NCBI GenBank assembly: GCA_018266455.1
Contig: JAFEAJ010000008.1
Coordinates: forward strand, 1-64,000
Length of the DNA stretch: 64,000 nucleotides
DNA from: Bacteroidota bacterium
GTDB taxonomy: Bacteria > Bacteroidota > Bacteroidia > Chitinophagales > Chitinophagaceae
Direction of reading: 5' to 3'
Shown: in pieces, positions 25,373 through 34,885 of the stretch
Layout: every line of letters begins with the position of its first letter
Numbering within the stretch: position 1 is the first letter of the stretch
Translations under genes and position numbers: made by a program
The notes under the pieces: model-generated
The model's database searches: none
Seen by the model: the letters and a program-made list of their open reading frames with translations, nothing else
What the model was told of the DNA's origin: nothing

Positions 25373-27703
25373 ATGTGGGAACGCATCGCTCATTTTGTTC
25401 TTAAAAACCGCATCCAATTATTATCAGTACTGGCCGTAGCTACTGGTTTTATGGCTTATCATGCATCGAAGGTGCAATTGAGCTATGAGTTTACCAAAGC
25501 CATTCCAACTAACAACCCCAAATACGCTGCCTACCAGGACTTCAAAAAAAAATTTGGGGACGATGGCAACCTGATGCTGATGGGCTTGCAAACTGACAGC
25601 TTATTCAATAAAGATGTTTTTAACGACTATATCGCATTAAGTGAAAAGCTAAGAAAGATGAAGGGCGTTGAAACCGTTATCAGCATTCCTGCTGCAAGCA
25701 ACCTGGTTAAACAAGACAGCTCAGAAAAATTAAAAGCGGCGCCTATTTTTCCAGACAGGGTTTTAACACAAAGCGAAATTGATAGTGGCAAGAAAATATT
25801 CTTCAGCCTGCCATTTTATAATGGGCTTCTTTATAACCGCCAAACGGGCGTTTACCTGCTGGCGATCAATGTGAATAAAGACATTATGAACACCGCTGAA
25901 AGAAACACCGTAGTGAGCGCACTTACTTCTCCATGTATGGAATTTGGCAGGAAACACAATATGGAAGTGTACCTAAGCGGAAGCCCGCTCATCCGCACCA
26001 ATATGGCGACAAGAGTTGCGACAGAAACAAAATGGTTCCTGGCCGGGTTTGTACTGCTTTCTGCTTTTATTCTTTTTTTATTTTTCAGGAGCTTCGGCAC
26101 TATGCTGCTTTCCGTTACAGTTGTGGTTATTGGGGTAGTGTTCAGTTTGGGAAGCATTCACTGGTTCGGCTATAAAATAACTTTATTAAATGCGCTGATC
26201 CCACCACTGCTTGTGGTAATTGGTGTACCGAACTGCATTTACTTCCTCAATAAATATCATTCTTCGTTTAAGGATACGCGTGATAAAAAAACGGCGCTTA
26301 TTGAAATGATCGGGCGCATGGGCATTGTTACCTTGTTCTGCAATATTGCGGCAGGCATCGGTTTTGGCGTGTTTGCGCTCACCAAAAGTGCTATCTTGAA
26401 AGAGTTTGGTATTGTGGCAGGCATCAACATCATGTTGCTGTTTTTTATTTCATTTATATTGATCCCGGTGGTGTTAAGCTATTTGCCAGAACCGAAATTA
26501 AGGCACATGCGCTACCTGGAAAATAAATGGCTCACGGCAGTGCTGGATAAGCTTGAAATGTGGTCGCTGCATCATCAGAAGTTGATTTATTCCATCACAT
26601 TTTTTGTGCTGGTGCTCTCTGTTCTAGGTATTTTTCGCTTGCGCTCTGAAGCTTTTATTGTTGACGATTTGCCGAAGACAGATAAAATTTATACTGACCT
26701 GAAATTCTTTGAAAAAAATTTTCATGGGGTAATGCCTTTGGAAATCGTAATTGATACCAAAAGAAAAAATGGTTTAAAAATCAATCCGCTGCAGACATTC
26801 GAACGGATTGATTCTCTCTCAAAATATATTGCCAAAAACCCCGATATGGCCAAGCCTTTGTCGATTGTGGAAGGTTTGAAATTTGCACGACAGGCTTATT
26901 ACGATGGCGACAGCAGTAGTTATGGCCTGCCCAACCAGTTCGATCTGGCTTTTCTTGCCCCCTATTTGAGCGCAAAAACAAACAACAGCAGCGGAAAGAA
27001 AAACGGCTTAATGAAACTGGTCAATTCTTTTATAGACAGCAATAGCGAAGAAACAAGGATCAGTGTGAACATGGCCGATGTAGGCACTATGAAACTGCCT
27101 GGGATCTTGAATGATATTGAATCAAAATCAAAACAAATTTTCGACTCATCGAAGTATACCATCCAGCTCACGGGCAGCAGCGTTACTTTTTTAGAAGGGG
27201 GCATTTTTATTATCAATGGGTTAAGAGACAGCATTGCCTGGGCATTCGTGCTCATTGCAGCCTGTATGCTTTACCTGTTTCGGTCTTTTAGGATTTTGTT
27301 GTGCTCGCTCATCCCAAATACTATCCCACTTATCATTACCGCTGGCGTAATGGGATGGACAGGCGTTCCACTAAAACCATCAACAGTGCTGGTTTTCAGC
27401 ATTGCATTAGGCATCGCCATCGACATCACCATACGTTTTCTGGTAAACTACAAGCAGGAACTTTCGTTGGGGAATGCCAATGAAACCCAAACCGTAATTG
27501 CAACCATTCACAGCACAGGCATCAGCATTATTTATACTTCTATGGTGCTGATAATAGGTTTCGCTATTTTCTGTTTCAGCAATTTTGGTGGAACAAAATC
27601 ATTAGGGTGGCTCACATCGCTCACTTTAGTGATGGCTACACTTACCAATTTAATTTTTCTTCCCGCACTGCTTATTACATTGGCAAAGAAGAAGAATACC
27701 TAA
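25373..27703 (+). CDS. RND-superfamily (MMPL/Patched-like) exporter
   Basis: 776 aa inner-membrane protein built from two homologous halves. Each half has one transmembrane helix, a large periplasmic loop and a five-helix bundle: first bundle ~220-380, second ~620-775. Characteristic stretches are LFFRSFGTMLLSVTVVVIGVVFSLGSIHWFGYKITLLNALIPPLLVVIGVPNCIYFLNKY and CMLYLFRSFRILLCSLIPNTIPLIITAGVMGW...LVFSIALGIAIDITIRFLVNY. The latter holds the conserved Asp for proton coupling. Homologues export lipids, hopanoids or other hydrophobic compounds. No adaptor gene is adjacent and the substrate is unknown. Confidence 0.88.
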   Translation: MWERIAHFVLKNRIQLLSVLAVATGFMAYHASKVQLSYEFTKAIPTNNPKYAAYQDFKKKFGDDGNLMLMGLQTDSLFNKDVFNDYIALSEKLRKMKGVETVISIPAASNLVKQDSSEKLKAAPIFPDRVLTQSEIDSGKKIFFSLPFYNGLLYNRQTGVYLLAINVNKDIMNTAERNTVVSALTSPCMEFGRKHNMEVYLSGSPLIRTNMATRVATETKWFLAGFVLLSAFILFLFFRSFGTMLLSVTVVVIGVVFSLGSIHWFGYKITLLNALIPPLLVVIGVPNCIYFLNKYHSSFKDTRDKKTALIEMIGRMGIVTLFCNIAAGIGFGVFALTKSAILKEFGIVAGINIMLLFFISFILIPVVLSYLPEPKLRHMRYLENKWLTAVLDKLEMWSLHHQKLIYSITFFVLVLSVLGIFRLRSEAFIVDDLPKTDKIYTDLKFFEKNFHGVMPLEIVIDTKRKNGLKINPLQTFERIDSLSKYIAKNPDMAKPLSIVEGLKFARQAYYDGDSSSYGLPNQFDLAFLAPYLSAKTNNSSGKKNGLMKLVNSFIDSNSEETRISVNMADVGTMKLPGILNDIESKSKQIFDSSKYTIQLTGSSVTFLEGGIFIINGLRDSIAWAFVLIAACMLYLFRSFRILLCSLIPNTIPLIITAGVMGWTGVPLKPSTVLVFSIALGIAIDITIRFLVNYKQELSLGNANETQTVIATIHSTGISIIYTSMVLIIGFAIFCFSNFGGTKSLGWLTSLTLVMATLTNLIFLPALLITLAKKKNT

Positions 27704-27770
27704 CCCAATGATTTTGATGATTCATCTGGTTTCCTGATTTTAATGCCGATCAGGCATTCGCTGAATAAGA

Positions 27771-28967
27771 TTATTTCAGCACCTCCTGTAATTTTTTTTC
27801 AAGCGCTGCGCCACGGAGTTCCTGGCCAATTATTTTCCCTTCCGGATCGATCAGCACATTGAAGGGGATCCCTTCAAATTTATATACCTCAACCGCTTTG
27901 CTGCTCCAGTATTTCAGGTCACTTACCTGGTTCCAGGCGAGGCCATCGTCTTTGATAGCCTGTTGCCAGGCATCTTTGTCCTTATCGAGCGATACGCCAA
28001 GTATAGCAAAATTTTTATTCTTGAATTTATTATATGCCTTTACCACATTAGGGTTCTCTGCACGGCAAGGCCCGCACCAGCTTGCCCAAAAATCAACCAA
28101 AACATACTTCCCCCTGAAAGAAGAGAGCGGCATAATTTTTCCGTTCGCATCTGGCAAATCAAGTTCAGGCGCCTGCTGGCCAACCCATGAAGCAGAAGCA
28201 CTTTGTTGCTGCGACTGTTGCTGTGCCATCGCTTTTTGCAAATCGTAATTTTTCTTGATGTCGCTAAGCACATCATTCCCCGGGAACTTTTTCACTGCCG
28301 TATTCAATGCAGACTCAAATTCTTCCTGCGAAAAGCTGCGGGATGCCCAGCTTACTGCCAACCCGCTTACCGTGCCGTTTTGGCTGTTCTTCAAGAAAAG
28401 CCTGAGATAATCGTTCAGCTTTTCAACATCATTGTTTTTTTTGGTAGTGGCCGCAATGACCAGGCTGTCAGGCGCGCTTGCTTTTTTAAGGCTGTCAATA
28501 TTTGCAAAATCCTGGCCAACCTGATAATTATTCTGGCCGAAATCTTTGATCAGCCTTTGTAGCCCTTTGGTTGCATCTGAGCCTTCTACGGTATAAAAAT
28601 CATCTCGTGCGCCAAGATCTGTATTGATGGTAATATCAGGAGCATCATTCACAACCGGTATTGCTAAAAGGTTATCGCCAAAAACCAATTCGTAAACACC
28701 TTCTTTTTTTGCTTTCCCGGTAAGATGAAAAGTATTGCTGCTGCCCATCAGCATTGCGGAATCAACAGCCAGGGGGTTTTGCTCTTTTCCATAATACACT
28801 TCTACCAAAAAAACCTTCCCCGAAACTTTTCCGTCAGCAGATGCCGAAAACAATTTATCAGCATTTTTATAAGTGCCTGACACAGTAAATTTTCCTCCAC
28901 CTTTTTGCTTGCATGAATATGACATCATTAGTGCAATGCCAACTGTCAACAACAAAATTTTCTTCAT
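27771..28967 (-). CDS. TlpA-like thioredoxin lipoprotein with DUF4369 domain
   Basis: 398 aa. The lipoprotein signal has lipobox MMSYSC (Cys19). The N-terminal DUF4369 beta-domain covers ~25-130, a helical linker ~130-260 and a thioredoxin-like AhpC/TSA-type domain ~262-398. The redox motif is WCGPC in VDFWASWCGPCRAENPNVVKAYNKFK, with the cis-Pro region FEGIPFNVLIDPEGKI. It is predicted to reduce periplasmic disulfides or haem-handling proteins. This architecture is very common in Bacteroidota. Confidence 0.92.
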   Translation of the reverse strand: MKKILLLTVGIALMMSYSCKQKGGGKFTVSGTYKNADKLFSASADGKVSGKVFLVEVYYGKEQNPLAVDSAMLMGSSNTFHLTGKAKKEGVYELVFGDNLLAIPVVNDAPDITINTDLGARDDFYTVEGSDATKGLQRLIKDFGQNNYQVGQDFANIDSLKKASAPDSLVIAATTKKNNDVEKLNDYLRLFLKNSQNGTVSGLAVSWASRSFSQEEFESALNTAVKKFPGNDVLSDIKKNYDLQKAMAQQQSQQQSASASWVGQQAPELDLPDANGKIMPLSSFRGKYVLVDFWASWCGPCRAENPNVVKAYNKFKNKNFAILGVSLDKDKDAWQQAIKDDGLAWNQVSDLKYWSSKAVEVYKFEGIPFNVLIDPEGKIIGQELRGAALEKKLQEVLK

Positions 28968-28998
28968 CTGGATTCGCTTTATTTTTTAGAGTTTTATT

Positions 28999-30450
28999 TC
29001 AGTTTTCCAGCTTTTCGAGCAACAGCTTGCTGGTGATTTTCGGATCAGCTTTTCCTTTCGATATCTTTTTTACTTCGCCCACAAACAAGCCTATCAGCCC
29101 TTTTTTCCCTTTTTTATATTCAATTACTTTTTCCGGCATAGAAGCAAGAGCTTGTTCAACCCATTGCATCATTTCATCAGTGTCGGCACTTTGCAAGAGA
29201 TTTAGCTTGCCGGCAACCTGGGCAGGATCTGCATTGCCATCTTTTAACAGCACAGGAAAGATTTTTGATGAAGCAACAGAAAAGCTTAGCTTATTCTCGT
29301 CTATCAACAAAATCAGTTGAGCCAAAGTTTTAGGGAGTACCGGAAAATCTTTTATAGAAATCCCTTTTTCGTTCAGGTAAGATTTTACAGGGCCTATTAA
29401 CCAGTTAGATGCTGCCTTATAATTTTTTGTTTCCTTTATCAGGGATTCGAAATAGCCGACGGTTTCTTTATCATCACAAATTACCCTTGCATCATATTCC
29501 GGCAAATGCAATTCTTGTTTGTATTTCGCAACCAACGCTTCCGGCATCGCCGGAATTGTTTTGCGCACATTTTCCAAAAACGCATCGGTAATATTGAATG
29601 GGGGCAAATCGGGGTCGGGGAAATAACGGTAATCATTTGCTTCTTCTTTTGTTCGCAGTGCAAATGTAGTTCCATTGTTCGCATCAAAGCTCCTGGTTTG
29701 CTGCACAATGGCTTTCCCATTTTCAATAAGCTCAATCATCCTGCCAGCTTCATATTCGATGGCGTGCTTCACATTGCGTATAGAATTCAAATTCTTCACT
29801 TCTACCTTTGTGCCCAGCCTGTGTTCCCCCTTTTTCCTTACCGAAATGTTGGCATCACAGCGCATGCTGCCCTCTTCCATATTCCCATCGCACACTTCAA
29901 GATAGCGCAACATCTTGCGCAGCTCAGTAAGGTAAGCATAAGCCTCATCGCCACTGCGCAGATCTGGCTCGGTCACTATTTCAATTAAGGGAACACCGGC
30001 CCGGTTATAATCAACACAAGTGTAATCAGTGCCAGCATCATGCAGGCTCTTGCCCGCATCTTCTTCCAGGTGTATCCTGTTAAGCGCAATATTTTTTTCT
30101 CCATCAGCAGTTTTTATGCTCACATAACCTCCCTTGCAAATGGGCGTGGTATGCTGAGAAATCTGGTAGCCCTTTGGCAAATCGGGATAGAAATAATTTT
30201 TGCGGGCAAAATAATTGTGCCTTTCAATTTCACAATGACAGGCGATGCCTGTCTTCACCGCATATTCCACCGCTTTCCTGTTCAGTTTGGGCAAAGTGCC
30301 CGGGTGGCCAAGCGTTATCGGGCTAACGTGTGTGTTGGGCTCACTCCCAAATACGGCACTGTCTCCACAGAACAGTTTGGTTTTGGTGAGCAGTTGCGCA
30401 TGCACCTCAAGGCCGATTACTATTTCATATAATTCCCTGTTATCTGGCAT
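28999..30450 (-). CDS. gatB: Asp-tRNA(Asn)/Glu-tRNA(Gln) amidotransferase subunit B
   Basis: 483 aa. It forms the tRNA-dependent amidotransferase with GatA and GatC, converting Glu-tRNA(Gln) or Asp-tRNA(Asn). Visible landmarks are EIVIGLEVHAQLLTKTKLFCGD, KNYFYPDLPKGYQISQHTTPIC, the kinase-site region RIHLEEDAGKSLHD, VDYNRAGVPLIEIVTEPD, MRCDANISVR and FALRTKEEANDYRYFPDPDLPP. The C-terminal GatB_Yqey tail domain follows. gatA and gatC are not in the window. Confidence 0.97.
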   Translation of the reverse strand: MPDNRELYEIVIGLEVHAQLLTKTKLFCGDSAVFGSEPNTHVSPITLGHPGTLPKLNRKAVEYAVKTGIACHCEIERHNYFARKNYFYPDLPKGYQISQHTTPICKGGYVSIKTADGEKNIALNRIHLEEDAGKSLHDAGTDYTCVDYNRAGVPLIEIVTEPDLRSGDEAYAYLTELRKMLRYLEVCDGNMEEGSMRCDANISVRKKGEHRLGTKVEVKNLNSIRNVKHAIEYEAGRMIELIENGKAIVQQTRSFDANNGTTFALRTKEEANDYRYFPDPDLPPFNITDAFLENVRKTIPAMPEALVAKYKQELHLPEYDARVICDDKETVGYFESLIKETKNYKAASNWLIGPVKSYLNEKGISIKDFPVLPKTLAQLILLIDENKLSFSVASSKIFPVLLKDGNADPAQVAGKLNLLQSADTDEMMQWVEQALASMPEKVIEYKKGKKGLIGLFVGEVKKISKGKADPKITSKLLLEKLEN

Positions 30451-30662
30451 TCGTAATTTAATTGGCTGGCAGCAGCCCTTTTTTCATCATTGTTGCGCCA
30501 CTCACTTGTACTGTTGATGTGCTATTCGCCAGCACCTCACAAACGGCAAAAATAATCTATTCATCATTAATTACTGCCGCAAATTGACTTTGTTCCGCAC
30601 AGGAACTGCTGCTAGACAATTTTTAACATTTGTTCATTGATGTACTTTATGCAAACAAATAA

Positions 30663-30686
30663 AAAAGCTGCCTTCCGGCAGCTTTT
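30663..30686 (-). terminator. Intrinsic terminator of the PDZ protein gene
   Basis: AAAAGCTGCC (30663-30672), loop TTCC, GGCAGCTTTT (30677-30686): a perfect 10-bp stem with a T run on the minus strand. It starts 21 nt beyond the stop codon at 30708. The symmetric A/T tracts make it potentially bidirectional. Confidence 0.85.
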
Positions 30687-30707
30687 CGCATGTTAGCTTA
30701 GCTAAAA

Positions 30708-31748
30708 TTATAAATCCGCTGTTTTTAAATTTTTAAGCACTTTTACTTCCACTTCTTTCGATTTGCCCTCGCGGGAAAAATTGATTTTAAAGGAAGTTTT
30801 ACTTCTGCTCTCGCGTGCAATGTTTGCAAGCCCATCGGCACTGTTTACTGCTTTGCCGTCAAATTGAGTAATGATATCTCCCTCCCGGATGCCGGCTTTG
30901 TAGGCAGGCGATCCTTCATCCACACCCAGCACTTTTGCTCCTTTGCCATCTTCGGTGTCCTGGGCTTTGATGCCCAGCTTTGGCCTGTCGCTATTCCGAA
31001 AAAAATCATCATAGTCACGTGGCGTATACAACCTGTACAGGTTTGACAGCGACTTCAAATCCATGTCTGGCATCCGGAAGTTATAAGCATGCTCGAAATC
31101 CATAACATTTCGCTTGCCCAATGTAGCCGTGGCCTTTTGTTCTTTACCGTCCCGCATAAAGGTAACCGTTACCTTGTCCCCTGGTTTGAATGCGCCAATG
31201 GCTTTTGTCAAATCAGCCGGGCCGCCAATTTTTGTATCGTTTACCATAGTAATAACATCATCTTCTTTCAATCCGGCTTTGCCGGCACTGCTTTCATTGG
31301 CAACCTGAGTAATTTTCGCCCCCTTCCCATCCGTTCCTTCAGACACTACGCCTAAAAATGCAAGGTTGCTGCGCACAGGCAGGTTATCGTTATAGGATAG
31401 GCCCCTCCTGAAAGGAGAAATCGCGATACCAGGGCTTTCACCAGGAGCTGCCAGCGAAAATGCATCATCATCCATGTTGCGGATTGCCTTCTTTTCAACA
31501 ACCACATCATTGTTGTCATACTCATCGGCCGGCTTGCCGTTGATAAACATTTTCCCGTCTTTCATTTCAACAGTTATCTTAAAGTCCTTATCGTTCTTTT
31601 TCCTGATAACAATTTCTTGTTCATTATTTACTTTGGCCACGCCATCAGCAGAAGCGGGCGGAGCCGGCAGCTCCTGTGCAAACCCATTCGAACACAGGAA
31701 AAAAGCCAGCGCGGCCATACCGGTCGTTTTCAATACATATTGTTTCAT
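30708..31748 (-). CDS. Periplasmic protein with two PDZ domains
   Basis: 346 aa. The signal peptide is MKQYVLKTTGMAALAFFLCSNGFAQ. An N-terminal acidic/charged region is followed by PDZ1 at ~125-215 (LAFLGVVSEGTDGKGAKITQVANESSAGKAGLKEDDVITMVNDTKIGGPADLTKAIG) and PDZ2 at ~250-345 (PKLGIKAQDTEDGKGAKVLGVDEGSPAYKAGIREGDIITQFDGKAVNSADGL). No trypsin-like protease domain is present, so it is not a DegP/HtrA enzyme. It may be a peptide-binding envelope adaptor. Strong terminator downstream. Confidence 0.85.
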   Translation of the reverse strand: MKQYVLKTTGMAALAFFLCSNGFAQELPAPPASADGVAKVNNEQEIVIRKKNDKDFKITVEMKDGKMFINGKPADEYDNNDVVVEKKAIRNMDDDAFSLAAPGESPGIAISPFRRGLSYNDNLPVRSNLAFLGVVSEGTDGKGAKITQVANESSAGKAGLKEDDVITMVNDTKIGGPADLTKAIGAFKPGDKVTVTFMRDGKEQKATATLGKRNVMDFEHAYNFRMPDMDLKSLSNLYRLYTPRDYDDFFRNSDRPKLGIKAQDTEDGKGAKVLGVDEGSPAYKAGIREGDIITQFDGKAVNSADGLANIARESRSKTSFKINFSREGKSKEVEVKVLKNLKTADL

Positions 31749-31796
31749 CGTTACTAATTTTGAGTGGTTAAATTATCTACGTTAATCTTCGTATAT

Positions 31797-31804
31797 CAAA
31801 TATA
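31797..31804 (-). promoter_or_regulatory. -7 element of the PDZ protein gene
   Basis: On the minus strand TATATTTG (31804-31797) matches TAnnTTTG and lies ~48 nt before the ATG at 31748. At the expected -33 position there is only TTTT. Confidence 0.45.
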
Positions 31805-31941
31805 GCAGTTTTTTTGAAATACGAAAACCTTCGGAAATGTTAAAACAAGAAGGCAAAACGAAAAAGAGGAAGGCCTGTAGAAACTACAAACATGCTAACC
31901 AGCCTTACGGGCTTGTTATCTTTACCAGCTTTGGGTTATAA

Positions 31942-34581
31942 TTATAATAATGCTTTTACCTGTTCGATGATTGCATGCAAATTGCCGGCATCCTGACCGC
32001 CTGCAGTAGCCAGTGTTTTTTGCCCGCCGCCGCCTCCTTTTATAATAGGGGCCACATGCTCCTTAATGATCTTATTGGCATCGAGGTTTTTGGCTGCAGC
32101 CACATTATCAGCAATGCAGACTGCTGCAAACGGCTTGCCGCCTATGTTTGCACAAAGCACCACTACAAAATCCCGCAAATGGTTTTTAAGGTCGAAGCAA
32201 AGCTTTTTAAGGGCATCGGCTGAAGAGACTTCCACAATATGGCCGATAAAATTGATTTGGTTAATGATTTCATCTTTTTGCAACAACTCATTTCGTATCA
32301 CAATGAGTTGCCTTGCTTCTAAGCGTTCAATGTGCTTTTTTAATTCCTCATTTTCTGACAATAAACTATCAATTGATTTTCCGAGATCTTTGGGGTTCTT
32401 CAGAGATTCGCGCACTGCACGAATTTGAGCAAATCCTTCATTAACAAAATCCTCAGCGGCTTTTCCGCTTATCGCTTCAATTCTGCGGACACCTGCTGCC
32501 ACAGCGGCCTCATGTGTTATTTTGAAAAAGCCCAGTTCGCCTGTTGCGCCAACATGCGTTCCGCCGCAAAGCTCGATGGAGTAATCAGGATCAATGATAA
32601 CTACCCGCACAACATCCCCATATTTTTCCCCGAACAAAGCCATGGCGCCAAGTTCCAGCGCTTCCTGTTTAGGCATTTGTTTAATAACGACAGGGATATT
32701 TTCGCGAATCTTCTCATTCACCAAGGCTTCAGCTTTAGCAAGCTCTTCATCAGTAAGTTTTGCAAAATGAGAGAAATCGAAGCGCAGGTGCTCATCGTTC
32801 ACCAGCGAGCCTTTTTGCGCTACATGAGTGCCGAGGACCTTCCTCAATGCAGCATGCAACAAATGTGTTGCCGAGTGATGCGCTTTTATTCTTGCTCTTC
32901 TGGGTTCATCAACTTTAGCAATAACGTAGTTTGTGCTATCCCCGGAAAATTTATCCAGATAATGAATGATCAGGTCATTTTCTTTTTTTGTATCAATAAC
33001 GTTTATTTGTTCTCCCCCAAAGTCCAGTATACCTGTATCACCTACCTGCCCGCCGCTTTCAGCATAAAAAGGTGTTTCATCCAGCACAACATGATAAAGC
33101 TCTTTCCCCTTGGCATTAACTTTCCGGTACTGTTTAACCGCCGTACTTGTTTCTAAATTATTATACCCCACAAACTTTGCCGGCTCGTTGTCCAGTATTA
33201 TCCAATCGCCTGCATCAATAGCAGTTGCTGCTCGGGAGCGTGCCTTTTGTTTTTTCATTTCAGCGTTGAAGCCTTCTTCGTCCACTATTAATCCTTTTTC
33301 ACCTGCTATTAACTTTGTTAAGTCCAATGGAAAGCCGTAAGTGTCATAAAGTTCAAAAGCAATATTGCCAGGAAGTATAAAAGCGTTTTTCTCCCCCTTC
33401 AGAAAAAGAGGCAATCCTTCTAAAGACACAAACATTTCCACACGCAATAAACCATTAGCCAAGGTCCTTAAAAAACTCTCTTCCTCTTCCTTAATCACCT
33501 TCCCAACAAAATCTTTCTGTTTTTCCAATTCAGGAAAAACATTTTCAAATTGTTTTGCTAATAATGGAACCAACTGGAATAATAATGGGTGCTTATAATC
33601 TAAATAAGAATAATAATAACGCACGGCACGGCGAAGGATTCGGCGAATAACATAACCAGCTCCCGTATTAGATGGCAATTGCCCATCAGCAATACAAAAT
33701 GAAATAGCCCGAACGTGGTCGGCAATTACACGAAAAGCAATATCCTGTTTGCTATCAGTATTTGTATATTTCTGCCCTGTTATCCTTTCTACCTCGGCAA
33801 TTGTTCCTGTAAACAAATCCGTATCATAATTGCTTAGCTTGCCCTGCAAGACACGCACTAATCTTTCCAGGCCCATGCCGGTATCAACATGCTTTGCGGG
33901 CAACGGTTCCAGCGAGCCATCTTTTGACCTGTTGAACTGAATGAACACATTGTTCCAGATTTCCATCACCATGCCCGTGTCGTCATTATTCACGAAAGCA
34001 TGCCCATCGTTCTTTGCTTCGGGCCTCGTGTCGTAATGTATTTCGGTACATGGGCCGCATGGGCCGGTGTCGCCCATTTCCCAAAAATTATCTCTTTTAT
34101 TGCCAGGCAAAATACGGTCTTCACTTATCCATTTTTTCCATTCGCCGAAGGCTTCATCGTCTTTTGGCAGGCCTTCTTTTTCATCGCCTTCAAAAACGGT
34201 AACGTATAACCGGTTTTGGTCCAGTTTATACACTTTGGTCAGCAATTCCCAGCTCCAGGCAATCGCTTCTTTTTTAAAATAATCGCCAAAGCTCCAGTTG
34301 CCGAGCATCTCGAACATGGTGTGGTGGTAAGTATCTACGCCAACTTCTTCCAGGTCATTGTGCTTGCCGCTGACGCGAAGACATTTTTGGGTGTCAGCCA
34401 CGCGAGGGCTGGGCGGTTTTTTATTGCCCAAAAAATAATCTTTGAACTGGTTCATGCCCGCATTTGTGAACAATAAGGAAGGGTCGTTTTTGATTACAAT
34501 AGGCGCAGAGGGCACAACCACATGCCCTTTCGATTGAAAGAATTCCAGGAATTTATTTCTTATGTCAGCGCTTGTCATCAT
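31942..34581 (-). CDS. alaS: Alanyl-tRNA synthetase
   Basis: 879 aa, full length. Catalytic class II core at the N-terminus: SADIRNKFLEFFQSKGHVVVPSAPI, LFTNAGMNQFKDYFLG and DTGPCGPCTEIHYD. The editing domain has zinc-ligand motifs HHSATHLLH and CGGTH. The C-Ala domain ends with the glycine-rich KGGGGGQKTLATAGGQDAGNL. The enzyme charges tRNA(Ala) and clears mischarged Ser/Gly. It is divergent from the M23 peptidase gene; the alaS-M23-MerR order recurs in Bacteroidota. Confidence 0.98.
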   Translation of the reverse strand: MMTSADIRNKFLEFFQSKGHVVVPSAPIVIKNDPSLLFTNAGMNQFKDYFLGNKKPPSPRVADTQKCLRVSGKHNDLEEVGVDTYHHTMFEMLGNWSFGDYFKKEAIAWSWELLTKVYKLDQNRLYVTVFEGDEKEGLPKDDEAFGEWKKWISEDRILPGNKRDNFWEMGDTGPCGPCTEIHYDTRPEAKNDGHAFVNNDDTGMVMEIWNNVFIQFNRSKDGSLEPLPAKHVDTGMGLERLVRVLQGKLSNYDTDLFTGTIAEVERITGQKYTNTDSKQDIAFRVIADHVRAISFCIADGQLPSNTGAGYVIRRILRRAVRYYYSYLDYKHPLLFQLVPLLAKQFENVFPELEKQKDFVGKVIKEEEESFLRTLANGLLRVEMFVSLEGLPLFLKGEKNAFILPGNIAFELYDTYGFPLDLTKLIAGEKGLIVDEEGFNAEMKKQKARSRAATAIDAGDWIILDNEPAKFVGYNNLETSTAVKQYRKVNAKGKELYHVVLDETPFYAESGGQVGDTGILDFGGEQINVIDTKKENDLIIHYLDKFSGDSTNYVIAKVDEPRRARIKAHHSATHLLHAALRKVLGTHVAQKGSLVNDEHLRFDFSHFAKLTDEELAKAEALVNEKIRENIPVVIKQMPKQEALELGAMALFGEKYGDVVRVVIIDPDYSIELCGGTHVGATGELGFFKITHEAAVAAGVRRIEAISGKAAEDFVNEGFAQIRAVRESLKNPKDLGKSIDSLLSENEELKKHIERLEARQLIVIRNELLQKDEIINQINFIGHIVEVSSADALKKLCFDLKNHLRDFVVVLCANIGGKPFAAVCIADNVAAAKNLDANKIIKEHVAPIIKGGGGGQKTLATAGGQDAGNLHAIIEQVKALL

Positions 34582-34885
34582 ATCAATTTTTTTGGGGCGG
34601 GTTTGTTATTGCCAATTTTAACACCCTACCTGAGTTTTATTTGCCTTAAATTTTGCGCGTATGGCCTATATTTGCCAATAGCGCATTTTGCATTTGCTTT
34701 TGCAGAGCTCAATAGCAGCAATAATGAGGAAAGGATTGCGACGCAACGTTGCTCAACCGGAGTTGCTGAAGCCGGTAACCGAAAAATCAAATTGCATGCG
34801 GAGCGAGCTTTGAAAAGCGCAGCAAATGTACGCCAATTAAGGTTCTGTACGTTACTGATAAAGGCCAGGGCCGCCTGCTTCAGCA
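34582..34885. other. Intergenic region between divergent alaS and M23 gene
   Basis: 304 nt that must hold both promoters. A minus-strand reading frame (34626-34886) has no recognisable character. I see no RNA gene or strong hairpin. Confidence 0.5.

Noticed and set aside
27735..27775. AATGCC-GATCA-GGCATT hairpin between convergent genes as a terminator
   Set aside because: The stem is only 6 bp and neither strand has a T run after it.
30708..31748. HtrA/DegP protease
   Set aside because: Two PDZ domains are present but there is no trypsin-like catalytic domain.
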